Assembly: GCF_018919485.1 (NCBI RefSeq)
Contig: NZ_JAHLMU010000001.1
Coordinates: forward strand, 2,540,143-2,604,142
Direction of reading: 5' to 3'
DNA from: Psychrobacter sp. TAE2020
GTDB taxonomy: Bacteria > Pseudomonadota > Gammaproteobacteria > Pseudomonadales > Moraxellaceae
Length of the DNA stretch: 64,000 bases
Shown: positions 46,335 to 55,331 of the stretch, piece by piece
Layout: every line of letters begins with the position of its first letter
Position numbering within the stretch: position 1 is the first letter of the stretch
The notes under the pieces: generated by a model
Told to the model about the DNA's origin: nothing
Database searches by the model: none
The model's input: only the letters and a program-made list of their open reading frames with translations
Program-made: the position numbers and the translations under genes

Positions 46335-47306
46335 CTACTTAGCTGGTGTAGCAGCAATTTCAGCAGTAGCAGGTGCCTTGGCAGCAGTAGCTGTAACTGC
46401 GGTCTCGTTACCCATCCAGATTTTTGGAAATTTGTAGCCTGGGAAAGTATCATTAGCATACTTTTTAAAGGTGTCAGAGTTATAAGCTTCAGTGACATCT
46501 TTAACCCATTTTTTCGAAACATCTGCTGCTTTTATTGCTGACCAGTTCACATAAGCGAAGCTTGGCTCTTGATATAAAGCTTCAGTCAATTTGATACCAG
46601 CATCAGTGGCATAGTTACCATTAATGATAGCAAAATCAACTTCATCACGAGCACGTGGTAGCTGAGCGGCTTCTAACTCAACGATTTTGATTTCGTATTT
46701 GCTGTTATCAGCGATGTCAGACTTTGCCGCTGTTAAAGGATCGATATCATCCTTTAGTGTGATCCAGCCTAGCTCACTCATCATCACTAAGGCGCGCGCA
46801 AAGTTACTCGGGTCATTAGGTGCAGAGACACTCATGCCTTTATATACTTCTTCGATTTTGGTTTTTTTACCAGAATAGACGCCAAGAGGCGCAGTAGGGA
46901 CTTGGAATAATTCTATCAAATCAAGCTTGTTCTCAGCTTTAAAAGTATCTAAATAAGGCTTGTGCTGGAAGATGTTGATATCTAAGTCGCCATCAGCCAA
47001 AGCTAAGTTAGGACGCACATAGTCAGTAAAAGTAATCAGTTCAACTTCATAGCCTTGTGCTTCGAGTGAGCCTTTGACTTGGTTACGAACCATATCAGCA
47101 AAGTCACCTTCAGTAGTACCGATAATTATTTTTTTGTGGTCAGGATCGATGTCGCTAGTAGCGGCTACTGTAGTTTCACTTTCAGTAACGGGTGCTTTAG
47201 TAGTTTCTGGTGCTGATGAGTTATTACAACCAACAAGTACTAGACCTGATACGCCAACAGTTGCTAGAGCAGTTGCCAACTGACGGCTAATATCTATTAA
47301 TTTCAT
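46335..47306 (-). CDS. metQ: D/L-methionine-binding lipoprotein MetQ
   Basis: A lipoprotein signal ends at LVLVGC (Cys27). A Thr/Ala-rich linker follows, then the NlpA/MetQ fold: IIIGTTEGDFADMV, LADGDLDINIFQHKPYLD and APNDPSNFARAL. It binds methionine in the periplasm and delivers it to MetNI. The last 20 or so residues are Ala/Thr-rich, like the linker, and are unusual for the family. AAGGA precedes the ATG. It follows metN and metI with a 272-base gap, which may weaken or separate its expression. Confidence 0.93.
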   Translation of the reverse strand: MKLIDISRQLATALATVGVSGLVLVGCNNSSAPETTKAPVTESETTVAATSDIDPDHKKIIIGTTEGDFADMVRNQVKGSLEAQGYEVELITFTDYVRPNLALADGDLDINIFQHKPYLDTFKAENKLDLIELFQVPTAPLGVYSGKKTKIEEVYKGMSVSAPNDPSNFARALVMMSELGWITLKDDIDPLTAAKSDIADNSKYEIKIVELEAAQLPRARDEVDFAIINGNYATDAGIKLTEALYQEPSFAYVNWSAIKAADVSKKWVKDVTEAYNSDTFKKYANDTFPGYKFPKIWMGNETAVTATAAKAPATAEIAATPAK

Positions 47307-47578
47307 GGGTGTTCCTTAATAAGAAAATAGAGTAAATATAACAAAGTTTTGATCAAGATTAATAACGGACAAACAGGCCTTACTTAAAATGCATATAAGT
47401 TAGCCATTAAAAAAGCAACATTATGACCATAATCATGAGCCATAATGCCGCTATATAACAAAATGCTTGAAGAATAACAAAGTTATGCCTAGTCTGCCAT
47501 AAATTAAGGTTTTTTGCTTAGTATTAATCGGCAACAGCTGTTAAGAATTATGCATTAGTAGCGAAACACTAGCGCAAG

Positions 47579-48265
47579 TTAACGTTTATCCAAACGAGTG
47601 GCTAGCCAATTACCAAAGGCTTGAATAGAGATGACCATCACCGACAACATAATGACGATAAATACCATCACCTCAGTCTGATAACGATAATAACCATAGC
47701 GAATAGCCAAGTCACCAAGACCGCCACCCCCAATCATGCCTGCCGCTGCTGAATAAGACAGCAGACTAATACAGAGAATAGTTACCGACAGTACTAGTCC
47801 TGAGCGTGCCTCATTGAGGAGGACTTTGATAATAGTGAAGGGGCGTGCACCCATCGACTCTGTGGCTTCGATAATACCACGCGGGACTTCACGTAAATTC
47901 TGCTCAACCAAACGTGCAAAGTAGAACGAGCCAGCAATAGCCAGTACTAATGAGGCGGCAAAAGGACCAATACCCGTACCGACGATGACCTTAGTAAAGG
48001 GACTCATAGCGATCATCAAAATCACAAACGGAAAAGCACGCATAAAGTTGGTAATACCGCCCAGTATACCGTATAGCGCTTTATTTTGTAAAAACTGCTT
48101 ATCGCTAGATAAGAATAAGAATATCCCAAATAGACCACCGATAAGAATCGCAGCAGTCGTGGAGATACCTAGCATAATAAAAGTATCAAGGGTTGCTTGC
48201 CAAATCTCTTTGCGCAAGGTCAACAGTTTCTCTATCGAGGCGGATAGTTCAGCGCCAGTTAACAT
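47579..48265 (-). CDS. metI: Methionine ABC transporter permease MetI
   Basis: The 228-residue permease has five or so helices and the BPD-type coupling segment ESMGARPFTIIKVLLNEA (about 145-162), ending in GGGGLGDLAIRYGYYRYQ. I start at ATG 48265, which is preceded by AGGAGA, not at the frame's first Met 30 bases upstream; this places the start 19 bases after the metN stop. It forms the membrane channel of the MetNIQ importer. Confidence 0.94.
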   Translation of the reverse strand: MLTGAELSASIEKLLTLRKEIWQATLDTFIMLGISTTAAILIGGLFGIFLFLSSDKQFLQNKALYGILGGITNFMRAFPFVILMIAMSPFTKVIVGTGIGPFAASLVLAIAGSFYFARLVEQNLREVPRGIIEATESMGARPFTIIKVLLNEARSGLVLSVTILCISLLSYSAAAGMIGGGGLGDLAIRYGYYRYQTEVMVFIVIMLSVMVISIQAFGNWLATRLDKR

Positions 48266-48284
48266 CGTTATTTCTCCTGGCTCA

Positions 48285-49055
48285 TTAGTCCTCAACGACT
48301 AGGGCTTTGCCGATTGAGGTAGTGGCTTGAATTAGGCCATCGTGAATAGGGGCAACTTCCAGTAACTGTCCTTGATGAAGCAAGGCAGCACGATGACACA
48401 AGCGCCGAATAACGCTCATTTCATGAGTGACAATGACTATAGTGACCCCCAACTGCTCATTGATATCACGCAAGCAAGTCAGCAAACTACGAGTAGTCGC
48501 TGGATCAAGGGCACTAGTAGGCTCATCAGCTAGCAATACTTTGGGACTCGGAGCGATAGCGCGAGCAATACCAACACGCTGCATTTGACCACCCGACAAT
48601 TGAGCCGGGAAGTGACCAGCCCGATCGATTAGATCAACAATCTCTAAGCACTGCATCACTCGTTTATTGATATCTCGACTAGGATAGCCTGAGACCGTGA
48701 GATTAAAAGCCACGTTATCATATACCGTACGATTGGACATCAAGTTGAACTGCTGAAAGATCATCCCTATGTTATGCCGAGCAATACGTAAATCACTGGC
48801 AGACAATTGAGTCAAGTCGACACCGTCGATGATCACTTCACCACTATCAGGACGCTCAAGCATGTTTATTAAGCGCAGCAAAGTTGACTTACCAGCACCC
48901 GAATAACCCATCAAGCCAAAAATCTCACCTTGCTTTATAGCTAGCGATGTAGGTTCAACAGCAGTAAACCAATGCGCTTTACCATCGGCACCCTTTATGG
49001 AGCGATCACTTATAAAGCTTTTAGTCACATCATTTAGGACGATCATGTCACTCAT
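48285..49055 (-). CDS. metN: Methionine ABC transporter ATPase MetN, short form
   Basis: The ABC ATPase has Walker A GYSGAGKST (50-58), signature LSGGQMQRVGIARA and Walker B LLADEPTSALD, and energises methionine uptake. E. coli MetN is about 343 residues, because a C-terminal NIL (ACT-like) domain binds methionine and inhibits transport. Here the protein ends at 256, soon after the ATPase fold, so that regulatory domain is absent. It is the first gene of the cluster with a weak ribosome site. Confidence 0.9.
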   Translation of the reverse strand: MSDMIVLNDVTKSFISDRSIKGADGKAHWFTAVEPTSLAIKQGEIFGLMGYSGAGKSTLLRLINMLERPDSGEVIIDGVDLTQLSASDLRIARHNIGMIFQQFNLMSNRTVYDNVAFNLTVSGYPSRDINKRVMQCLEIVDLIDRAGHFPAQLSGGQMQRVGIARAIAPSPKVLLADEPTSALDPATTRSLLTCLRDINEQLGVTIVIVTHEMSVIRRLCHRAALLHQGQLLEVAPIHDGLIQATTSIGKALVVED

Positions 49056-49231
49056 TTCAGGCTCAAAATTCAGTAGATTTTTGGACAGTTATTGATAGTG
49101 CAGTGAACCTAAGCTAAGTTTCAGCTAACCGCTTACCAGTCACTCTCAATAACGAGATAATAGGGGGCAATAATATAGCATATTATGTAGGGTTTTGGAT
49201 ATGATGATTGGTGACTGGCAGTAGGGATAGG

Positions 49232-51262
49232 TTAGCCTGTTAGGTCATGGCTATCATGGTCATTATAATTGTAATCAGGATCGTGCCGCACCGGTAATAC
49301 TACCAAAAACCGCGTATAGCCATTGATAGTATCAGTTGTAATACGGCCTTGATGGGCAGTGACGATTTGTGAGACTAATGATAATCCCAGACCCGACCCT
49401 TTTTTCTTTTGTTGTAGTCGTACAAAAGGGCTAAAGATTTCTTCTCGTTTAGCTTCAGGAATCCCTTCACCTTCGTCAATTACCGCCAGCACTACATATT
49501 TAGGTAATGGGCGCATAGGTTCAGCTTTGGACTTTTTTAAGTGCTTTTTAAACAAGCTCTCTTTACGAGGAATGTTAGTAGTGTCTTCTGGTGCTTTGGT
49601 AGTTTCAGCTTTATGTGCTTTCACCAGCGACTTATCATTAGTTTGATTAGGCTTAATACTGTCATTTGAGCTGTTGTTTTTGTTGATAGACTCGTCATCA
49701 TAGATCACCGTATCTATCAAGGTTGACGGTGACGCTGTTGATCGCGAGGCTAGAGCTGATTGGGCACTAGCATCATTACTATAGTCAATAGCATCAGAGT
49801 GATCGCTGTTGTCAATAATATCAATATCATCTGTCAAAGTCTCGCCATTGCAATAAATAACAGGTGCTGGCAGTATATCGATGCCTATAGAAGACTCTAG
49901 GGACTCAGCCTTAAGCTTATCACGGTTATCTTTAGCCTGTTGATTATTGCTAGTAGCAACATCAGTAACTTGCCCATATTCGCTAGGTTTTGATGGCTCA
50001 GCTTCAGTAAACGAGTCATCGTAATGACTATAATCTGAATTATTATAATCAAGCAAACTGTTAGATAATAAAGACTGCATCAAGTAATCAGGGACAGTAT
50101 CGGCTTTATCGATACTTTGCACCCCATATAATAATATGGTGACTGGCGGCTCGCCATGCAGCATAGCATTAGTCAATAAGTTACGAATCAGGTGAGTCAG
50201 CATAGCGGGTTGACCATCGATGACGATATGCTCACCAATCAAAGTACTCTCAGAGAAATGTTGGCGCTCTTGATTGACTAAGTCGTATAAGTCTAAGGTC
50301 TCTATTTGCTGCATCACATGACCCGCATCTAAACGGCTGACTAGCAAGATACTCTCGACCAAATCGTTTAGACCCGATAAGTCACGATTGATGGCTTGAG
50401 CCCGTTTATCAAATTTTGCTTTATTATCGCTGGGCAGTGGCTCAGTAAGCATATCCATCATTTCGATTTGCAAGCGGATACGAGTAATAGGGGTACGCAG
50501 CTCATGTGAGGCATGGGCTAACAGTAAGTTATTAGCGTTAATTAGGTGTTCAATCTTTTGCGCTGCTTGGTTAAAACCACGTGCTAGCAGGGCAATTTCA
50601 TCATTACCACTAGCATTCACTCGGACGCTAAAGTCGCCATCACCTAACTGTCCCATCTGCTGACTCATCTGATTGATACGCCAAGTCATCGAACGGGCAA
50701 TCCACCACAGCGCACACGACATGATCAATAGGAGCAATAAGGTACCAGTGAATAAATTTAGTGCAGCAGACAACACAGGCTTTTTGGGCGGCAAGCGTGA
50801 TTCGTATAGTAAAGTGTAGCCAGTACTACTATACACCTGAGCTTGTTGGGTCGGCGGGGTATCTACAATGGAAGGAAAAACGCGAGATAATAAAGAGGGC
50901 ATTGCTGGCAGCTCTAATGGCAAATCGCTATTATCAGTCTGCATCAACAACTTACCTTGGTTGTCATATAAGCCCATTTTGGCTTGTAGCGACTCATCAA
51001 AGATATCGAAGCTTTTTTTCACTACTGCCAACATAAAGCGTGCTTGCAGTCGATTTTCTTTACTAACTGAGACATTGAGCTCTTGTAAAAAAGGGTCTAT
51101 TTGTCCTAAAATTTGAGTCGCTAATACTTCAGAGCGAATACTAGCGTCTTTGTCATGTACCAATTGAGTTAGCAATACCATTGCTACTGCAAATAAGATA
51201 AGTGCCAGCATGACGCTGGCAAATAGTCTGGCAAAAACAGAGTGAAACCCCAATTGTTGCAT
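49232..51262 (-). CDS. Sensor histidine kinase with split ATPase domain
   Basis: Two membrane helices (about 12-34 and 168-190) bracket a periplasmic sensor domain. A HAMP (about 185-240) and the phospho-acceptor H253 in ASHELRTPITR follow. The N box is at 359-369 (IRNLLTNAMLH), but the G1 box DEGEGIP comes only at 596-602 and G2 GSGLGLSLV at 622-630. Between them about 205 residues (about 381-587) are Ser/Asp/Asn-rich and low in hydrophobic residues. The kinase core is otherwise complete. It follows its response regulator with a 90-base gap, in an RstAB/EnvZ-OmpR-type pair. The stimulus is unknown. Confidence 0.9.
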   Translation of the reverse strand: MQQLGFHSVFARLFASVMLALILFAVAMVLLTQLVHDKDASIRSEVLATQILGQIDPFLQELNVSVSKENRLQARFMLAVVKKSFDIFDESLQAKMGLYDNQGKLLMQTDNSDLPLELPAMPSLLSRVFPSIVDTPPTQQAQVYSSTGYTLLYESRLPPKKPVLSAALNLFTGTLLLLLIMSCALWWIARSMTWRINQMSQQMGQLGDGDFSVRVNASGNDEIALLARGFNQAAQKIEHLINANNLLLAHASHELRTPITRIRLQIEMMDMLTEPLPSDNKAKFDKRAQAINRDLSGLNDLVESILLVSRLDAGHVMQQIETLDLYDLVNQERQHFSESTLIGEHIVIDGQPAMLTHLIRNLLTNAMLHGEPPVTILLYGVQSIDKADTVPDYLMQSLLSNSLLDYNNSDYSHYDDSFTEAEPSKPSEYGQVTDVATSNNQQAKDNRDKLKAESLESSIGIDILPAPVIYCNGETLTDDIDIIDNSDHSDAIDYSNDASAQSALASRSTASPSTLIDTVIYDDESINKNNSSNDSIKPNQTNDKSLVKAHKAETTKAPEDTTNIPRKESLFKKHLKKSKAEPMRPLPKYVVLAVIDEGEGIPEAKREEIFSPFVRLQQKKKGSGLGLSLVSQIVTAHQGRITTDTINGYTRFLVVLPVRHDPDYNYNDHDSHDLTG

Positions 51263-51352
51263 TAAGTAGTCTCTATTATCATAAGCTCAGATCAATTTTT
51301 AGTCCTTAATAACCTTTATTATAGCGGTTATTGAGCCTTAGTTTAATATTTA

Positions 51353-52075
51353 TTAAACTTGATCAGTAGCGAACTGATAACCGACACCACGTACGGTAAT
51401 AATGCGTTTTGGTTGGCGTGGATTATCTTCAATCAGCGCACGCAGGCGTGAGATGTGCACATCAATAGCGCGATCTATATTGTCTGAGCTATCATCATTA
51501 GGCATCGCTTGCCATAACTGTTCACGATTAAGCACTTTGCCAGAATGAGTGGCAAAATAATGTAGTAACTGAAACTGATGGGTAGTTAGGCGCACTGGCT
51601 GCTCATCGATAGTGACTTCATGACTATCAGGATAGACACTCAAACGACCAAAAGTTAAGCTATCTGAATGGCTTTCTGCTTGATTAGGCTGCTCGTGACG
51701 GCGGATGACAGCACGAATACGTGCTAGCAGTTCACGTGGCTCAAAAGGCTTAGAAATATAGTCATCAGCACCCATCTCTAGCCCTAGGACGCGATCGGTA
51801 GTATCGCCTTTGGCCGTTAGCATGATAATAGGTACTTTATTAGTCATATTGTTCTTATTGCCACGAACCTTCTGACAAACTTGCATACCATCCATATCTG
51901 GTAACATCAAATCTAAAACTACTAGATCTATATCACGCTCCTTGGTATCTAAGATATCTAAACCTTCTTGACCAAGACCAGCATGATGAACGTCATAGTA
52001 ATTCATAGTTAAGTAATCGCTGATCAATTCAGCTAAATCTGGATCATCTTCGATCAATAATATCTGCTTGCTCAT
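51353..52075 (-). CDS. OmpR-family response regulator
   Basis: A receiver domain (about 3-118) has D55 as phospho-acceptor (VVLDLMLPDMDG), with E9, D10 and K109-type positions conserved (ISKPFEP). A winged-helix DNA-binding domain follows (about 140-236; LTTHQFQLLHYFATHSGKV, then VRGVGYQF). It should be phosphorylated by the kinase at 49232 and bind direct-repeat operators. RstA is a close model, from memory. AGGA precedes the ATG. The target genes are not identifiable; the efflux adaptor upstream on the same strand is a candidate. Confidence 0.95.
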   Translation of the reverse strand: MSKQILLIEDDPDLAELISDYLTMNYYDVHHAGLGQEGLDILDTKERDIDLVVLDLMLPDMDGMQVCQKVRGNKNNMTNKVPIIMLTAKGDTTDRVLGLEMGADDYISKPFEPRELLARIRAVIRRHEQPNQAESHSDSLTFGRLSVYPDSHEVTIDEQPVRLTTHQFQLLHYFATHSGKVLNREQLWQAMPNDDSSDNIDRAIDVHISRLRALIEDNPRQPKRIITVRGVGYQFATDQV

Positions 52076-52383
52076 AAGGGGTCCTATAATGTAGTGAGTA
52101 ATAGTATAAGTATTAACGGTATCGTCTATAAAAATAATTAATGAGTCAACTGGCTATGGTTATATCTTTTGCTTTTTTATCGTAGTTTTTTTTCTATCTG
52201 GCTGTTAATACAGCTGTAGGCTTTGATCCCACAGTCAGAGTTACTGCTATCTTGCCGAATTAACACCTCAGCAAACAAGACTTGGTTTGTTACTAATTCT
52301 ACACCATGTTACAGCTGCTGCTATTAAGCACTATAGCTTGACGATTAATAGTGCTGCTTTTATTGATAATAATAGACTCAGCG
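52076..52383. other. Intergenic region upstream of the response regulator
   Basis: This 308-base gap contains a weak leftward hairpin (AGCACTAT 52327-52334 with ATAGTGCT 52348-52355), which could end adaptor transcription although no good T run follows. Nothing else is clear. Confidence 0.35.
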
Positions 52384-53466
52384 TTAAGAAATGATGACTT
52401 TTTTACCAGCAGATTTCAGCGGTAGTTCTGCTAAGCAGATCAGGCTATCGTTATTAATACCAGCGATCAGATAGCGATTAGCGATAGGGTCATATTCTAT
52501 AACTTCTACTGGTTGACGAGTGAGGCGTTGGTCTTGTTGAATGATCCAGACGTTGGCTGTCAAAGGCATGATAGGTCGATAAGGGGCAACTTTTAGCGCT
52601 GACAAGTCGACATCATGAATAGCGCTTTCAGGAACGATAGTCCCTACTTCTATCTGTCCATAGTCTACCTGACCATTCACTGCTACATTAGGTTTGAGTT
52701 TGCCACGGCTGGCTTCATTATCGATGATATGCACATACACTCTCAGTTTATCAGGGCTATCACTAACTAGCAGTTCACTGACTTGTCCAGTGAATTTATC
52801 ATTCATACCTTTTCTGGTGAAGTTGACGTTTTGGCCTACAGAGAGTTGTGACTGCGCTTGCATAGGCACGGTCGCGATGAACTGTAGATTATTATCATCC
52901 CCTAAACGCAGCAACGGAGTATTAGCCTCTATTTGCTGAGCCGCTGCTATGTTCAGTCGATCTACCCGGCCAGTAATAGGCGCTTTGACAGTTATCAGCT
53001 CTGCGGTGGTTGCTTTAGACGACGAGGGCTGACCGACTCCTATTTCATCAGTTACCTCATTATTTTGAGCCGGTTGTTTAAGCGCCTGACGCTGTACTAC
53101 GAATAGGGGCGTTCCAGCATCCACCCATTGTCCCTCAGTCACTAATACTTGTTGCACTATTAGCGTTTGGGCTGACTTAAGACGAGCTTGTTTTATGGGT
53201 TCAATGTCACCTTGCAACCCTAAACTTGGTTGATAACGTGAAGGTTTGATACTTAAAATATGATTTTGACTCATAGTCACCGTCTCAGCATCAGCGACGA
53301 TAGGCGAGGTTTCACTGTTAGGAGCAGTAGTAGAAACTTCATCAGCGGCTGGCTGACAGCCGACAATAAATAGCGTGCTTAATAGCAGCAGGCTATTTTT
53401 GCGATGCGGTGATGTTTTTTTACTAGCTAGCATACTAACTCTCATCTTCACTACTACTCTTATCAT
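52384..53466 (-). CDS. HlyD/RND-type efflux adaptor lipoprotein, orphan
   Basis: A lipoprotein signal ends at FIVGC (Cys37 from the first Met). The mature protein has membrane-fusion features: LQGDIEPIKQARL, the lipoyl half VQQVLVTEGQWVDAGTPLF, the complementary half ITVKAPITGRVDRLN and a C-terminal beta-barrel. The usual long coiled-coil hairpin is short. Such proteins join an inner-membrane pump to an outer-membrane channel, but no RND pump or TolC gene lies nearby. It is upstream of, and on the same strand as, the two-component pair. The exact start is uncertain (ATG 53466, 53445 or 53433). Confidence 0.75.
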   Translation of the reverse strand: MIRVVVKMRVSMLASKKTSPHRKNSLLLLSTLFIVGCQPAADEVSTTAPNSETSPIVADAETVTMSQNHILSIKPSRYQPSLGLQGDIEPIKQARLKSAQTLIVQQVLVTEGQWVDAGTPLFVVQRQALKQPAQNNEVTDEIGVGQPSSSKATTAELITVKAPITGRVDRLNIAAAQQIEANTPLLRLGDDNNLQFIATVPMQAQSQLSVGQNVNFTRKGMNDKFTGQVSELLVSDSPDKLRVYVHIIDNEASRGKLKPNVAVNGQVDYGQIEVGTIVPESAIHDVDLSALKVAPYRPIMPLTANVWIIQQDQRLTRQPVEVIEYDPIANRYLIAGINNDSLICLAELPLKSAGKKVIIS

Positions 53467-53911
53467 AAACGTTATTTAATTATATAGGGAAAGCGCAAGG
53501 GGTGAAACCAAACTGACTACTTCAATTTGCAATTAAATATTCTCAGTTTCTCAGTTTATGTCAGTACTGCCCAAAGTAGAAATGATTTGTCACTAGCAAT
53601 CGCCACTACTATTAAGCCAATTGGTCAAATATTGAGGGGCTTATTTTATTAAGGTATTTGAATATTAAGATAATATGAATGATCAGTTTAGAATTTCTCT
53701 TAAAATTACGAACCAATTAAATGTTATAGTTGTGTTGATATAAGTGGACTATAGTCTATTATTAATGTGACGATCAGCAACTATATTATTAACAATAACG
53801 GCTTCAACTCGTCTTAAGCTACGGAAAAAAAGCTATTGACCAAATATAAGTAATTTTTATAGTCAATAAAAATACTATTAAAAATGAGCTATTGTTCATA
53901 GGATAAAGACA
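53467..53911. other. Intergenic region with divergent promoters
   Basis: The 445-base AT-rich gap lies between the divergent adaptor gene and pilG. It must hold the promoter of the Pil-Chp operon, but I cannot place one with confidence and see no gene, hairpin or repeat. Confidence 0.45.
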
Positions 53912-54292
53912 ATGGAAAATAATTTTGAAGGTTTAAAAGTGATGGTTATTGACGATTCAAAAACCATACGCCGTACTGCTGAAACTTTGCTACAAAAAGC
54001 AGGCTGTGAAGTGGTGACGGCTGTCGATGGCTTTGATGCCTTAGCAAAGATTGTAGATACTAATCCAGACCTTATTTTTATCGACATCATGATGCCACGT
54101 CTTGATGGCTACCAAACTTGCGCCGTTATTAAGAACAACCCTGCTTACGCCAGCAAGCCAGTCATTATGCTGTCTTCTAAAGATGGCCTATTCGATAAAG
54201 CTCGTGGACGTATTGTTGGTTCTGACGAATATTTGACTAAACCTTTTAGTAGAGACGAGCTGTTTGAGGCGATCAATCATTACTGTCAATAG
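53912..54292 (+). CDS. pilG: Twitching motility response regulator PilG
   Basis: A single receiver domain of 126 residues with acidic pocket D14-D15, phospho-acceptor D58 (IFIDIMMPRLDG) and K110 (EYLTKPF). PilG is phosphorylated by ChpA and promotes type IV pilus extension and cAMP signalling in Pseudomonas. The sequence starts FEGLKVMVIDDSKTIRRTAE, as PilG does. It is the first gene of the operon and is intact. AGGATAAAG precedes the ATG. Confidence 0.95.
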   Translation: MENNFEGLKVMVIDDSKTIRRTAETLLQKAGCEVVTAVDGFDALAKIVDTNPDLIFIDIMMPRLDGYQTCAVIKNNPAYASKPVIMLSSKDGLFDKARGRIVGSDEYLTKPFSRDELFEAINHYCQ

Positions 54293-54315
54293 TTAACGGT
54301 TTGCTTCTTCTAGCA

Positions 54316-54370
54316 CCAAGGTTACCAGCTTCAATACCCCCTAAGTATTGACAGGTATTAAATACCTTGG
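54316..54370 (+). other. Nested hairpin between pilG and pilH
   Basis: CCAAGGT (54316-54322) pairs with ACCTTGG (54364-54370), enclosing a second stem AATACC/GGTATT (54333-54338 and 54354-54359). No T run follows, so it is more likely an RNA processing or stability element than a terminator. Confidence 0.35.
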
Positions 54371-54421
54371 GCTGTTTAATTATATATCTTCAAAGATATC
54401 ATCGACAATTAAGGAATTCCC

Positions 54422-54784
54422 ATGACAACGGTTCTAGTCATTGACGACTCACCATCTGAAATAGCAAAATTTCGTGACATGCTTGGCAAAAACAGCTATC
54501 AAGTCTTGGAGGCAGTTAATGGTGAGCAAGGTTACCAAATGGCTACTGAGCATTTGCCCGACGCTATCTTGATGGATGTGGTGATGCCAGAGATGAATGG
54601 CTTTCAAGCTACTCGTAAAATAACCCATGACAAAACTACAGCCCATATTCCGGTGGTGATAATCAGTACCAAAAATCAAGAGACTGACCAAGTTTGGGGT
54701 AAACGTCAAGGCGCAAAAGAGTATTTGACTAAGCCTATTGATGAATCTGAATTGATGCGGATTATGCGTATGGTAATGGAGTAA
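54422..54784 (+). CDS. pilH: Twitching motility response regulator PilH
   Basis: A 120-residue single receiver with phospho-acceptor D52 (ILMDVVMPEMNG) and K104 (EYLTKPID). PilH opposes or resets PilG signalling, linked with retraction or phosphate drain. It is intact, preceded by AAGGAAT, and ends three bases before the pilI start. Confidence 0.95.
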   Translation: MTTVLVIDDSPSEIAKFRDMLGKNSYQVLEAVNGEQGYQMATEHLPDAILMDVVMPEMNGFQATRKITHDKTTAHIPVVIISTKNQETDQVWGKRQGAKEYLTKPIDESELMRIMRMVME

Positions 54785-54787
54785 AGG

Positions 54788-55318
54788 GTGTCTTCTAGAG
54801 GGTTCATTGAACTACTGCGTCTAGCAGACTTAGCTCAAGCACGTCTTAGTGGCCGTCAAAGCGGACAAGATTATGACTGGCGAGGGGTGGTATTTGAGCT
54901 TGGTGGTCAGCGCTTAGTTGCCCCTATAAGGGAGGTGTCGGAGGTGCTTACAATGCCTGAGTACACTCGTATGCCGCTAGCGCAACCTTGATTATTAGGT
55001 GTTGCTAATGTTTGTGGACGTTTGTTGCCACTGACTGACTTATGCAAATTATTATCAATACCCAGTCAGTTGCCAAAAATGAACCAACGTAAAGTGATCG
55101 TTATCGATCATCATAGCTTATTCTCCGGATTAATCGTCGATCGAGTGTTGGGTATTGAGCAGTTTACTCGTCAACAGTACTGTGCTGAGTCTATAGATAT
55201 TCATTCGCCATTTGCTCTTTATAATCATGGCAAGTTTCTAAAAGACCAACAGGGTTGGTTTATTTTTATGCCAAGTTTATTAGCACAAGACCCACGCTAT
55301 AGTGATGCGGCGATATAA
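54788..55318 (+). pseudogene. pilI: pilI (CheW-like adaptor) with in-frame stop
   Basis: Read through, this is a 176-residue CheW-like adaptor (GVVFELGGQRLVAPIREVSEVL at the start), the normal PilI size. Codon 68 (54989-54991) is TGA within AQP-stop-LLGVANVCGRLLP; Pseudomonas PilI has Trp there (PWVLG), so TGG to TGA is the simple explanation. Without read-through a 67-residue fragment results; a second frame piece could start near 55022. PilI couples the receptor PilJ to kinase ChpA. Translation starts at GTG 54788, three bases after pilH. Confidence 0.85.
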
Positions 55319-55331
55319 AGGAATAACCACA

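Noticed and set aside
49055..49231. SAM riboswitch or MetJ box upstream of metN
   Set aside because: I saw neither a conserved SAM-riboswitch core nor AGACGTCT-type repeats in this 177-base gap.
49359..49646. Plus-strand open frame within the histidine kinase gene
   Set aside because: It overlaps the conserved G boxes and low-complexity region on the opposite strand and has no ribosome site.
54989..54991. TGA in pilI as selenocysteine or a Trp codon under an altered code
   Set aside because: Many neighbouring genes end in TGA, so the code is standard, and no SECIS-like hairpin follows the site; a Trp-to-stop mutation is simpler.
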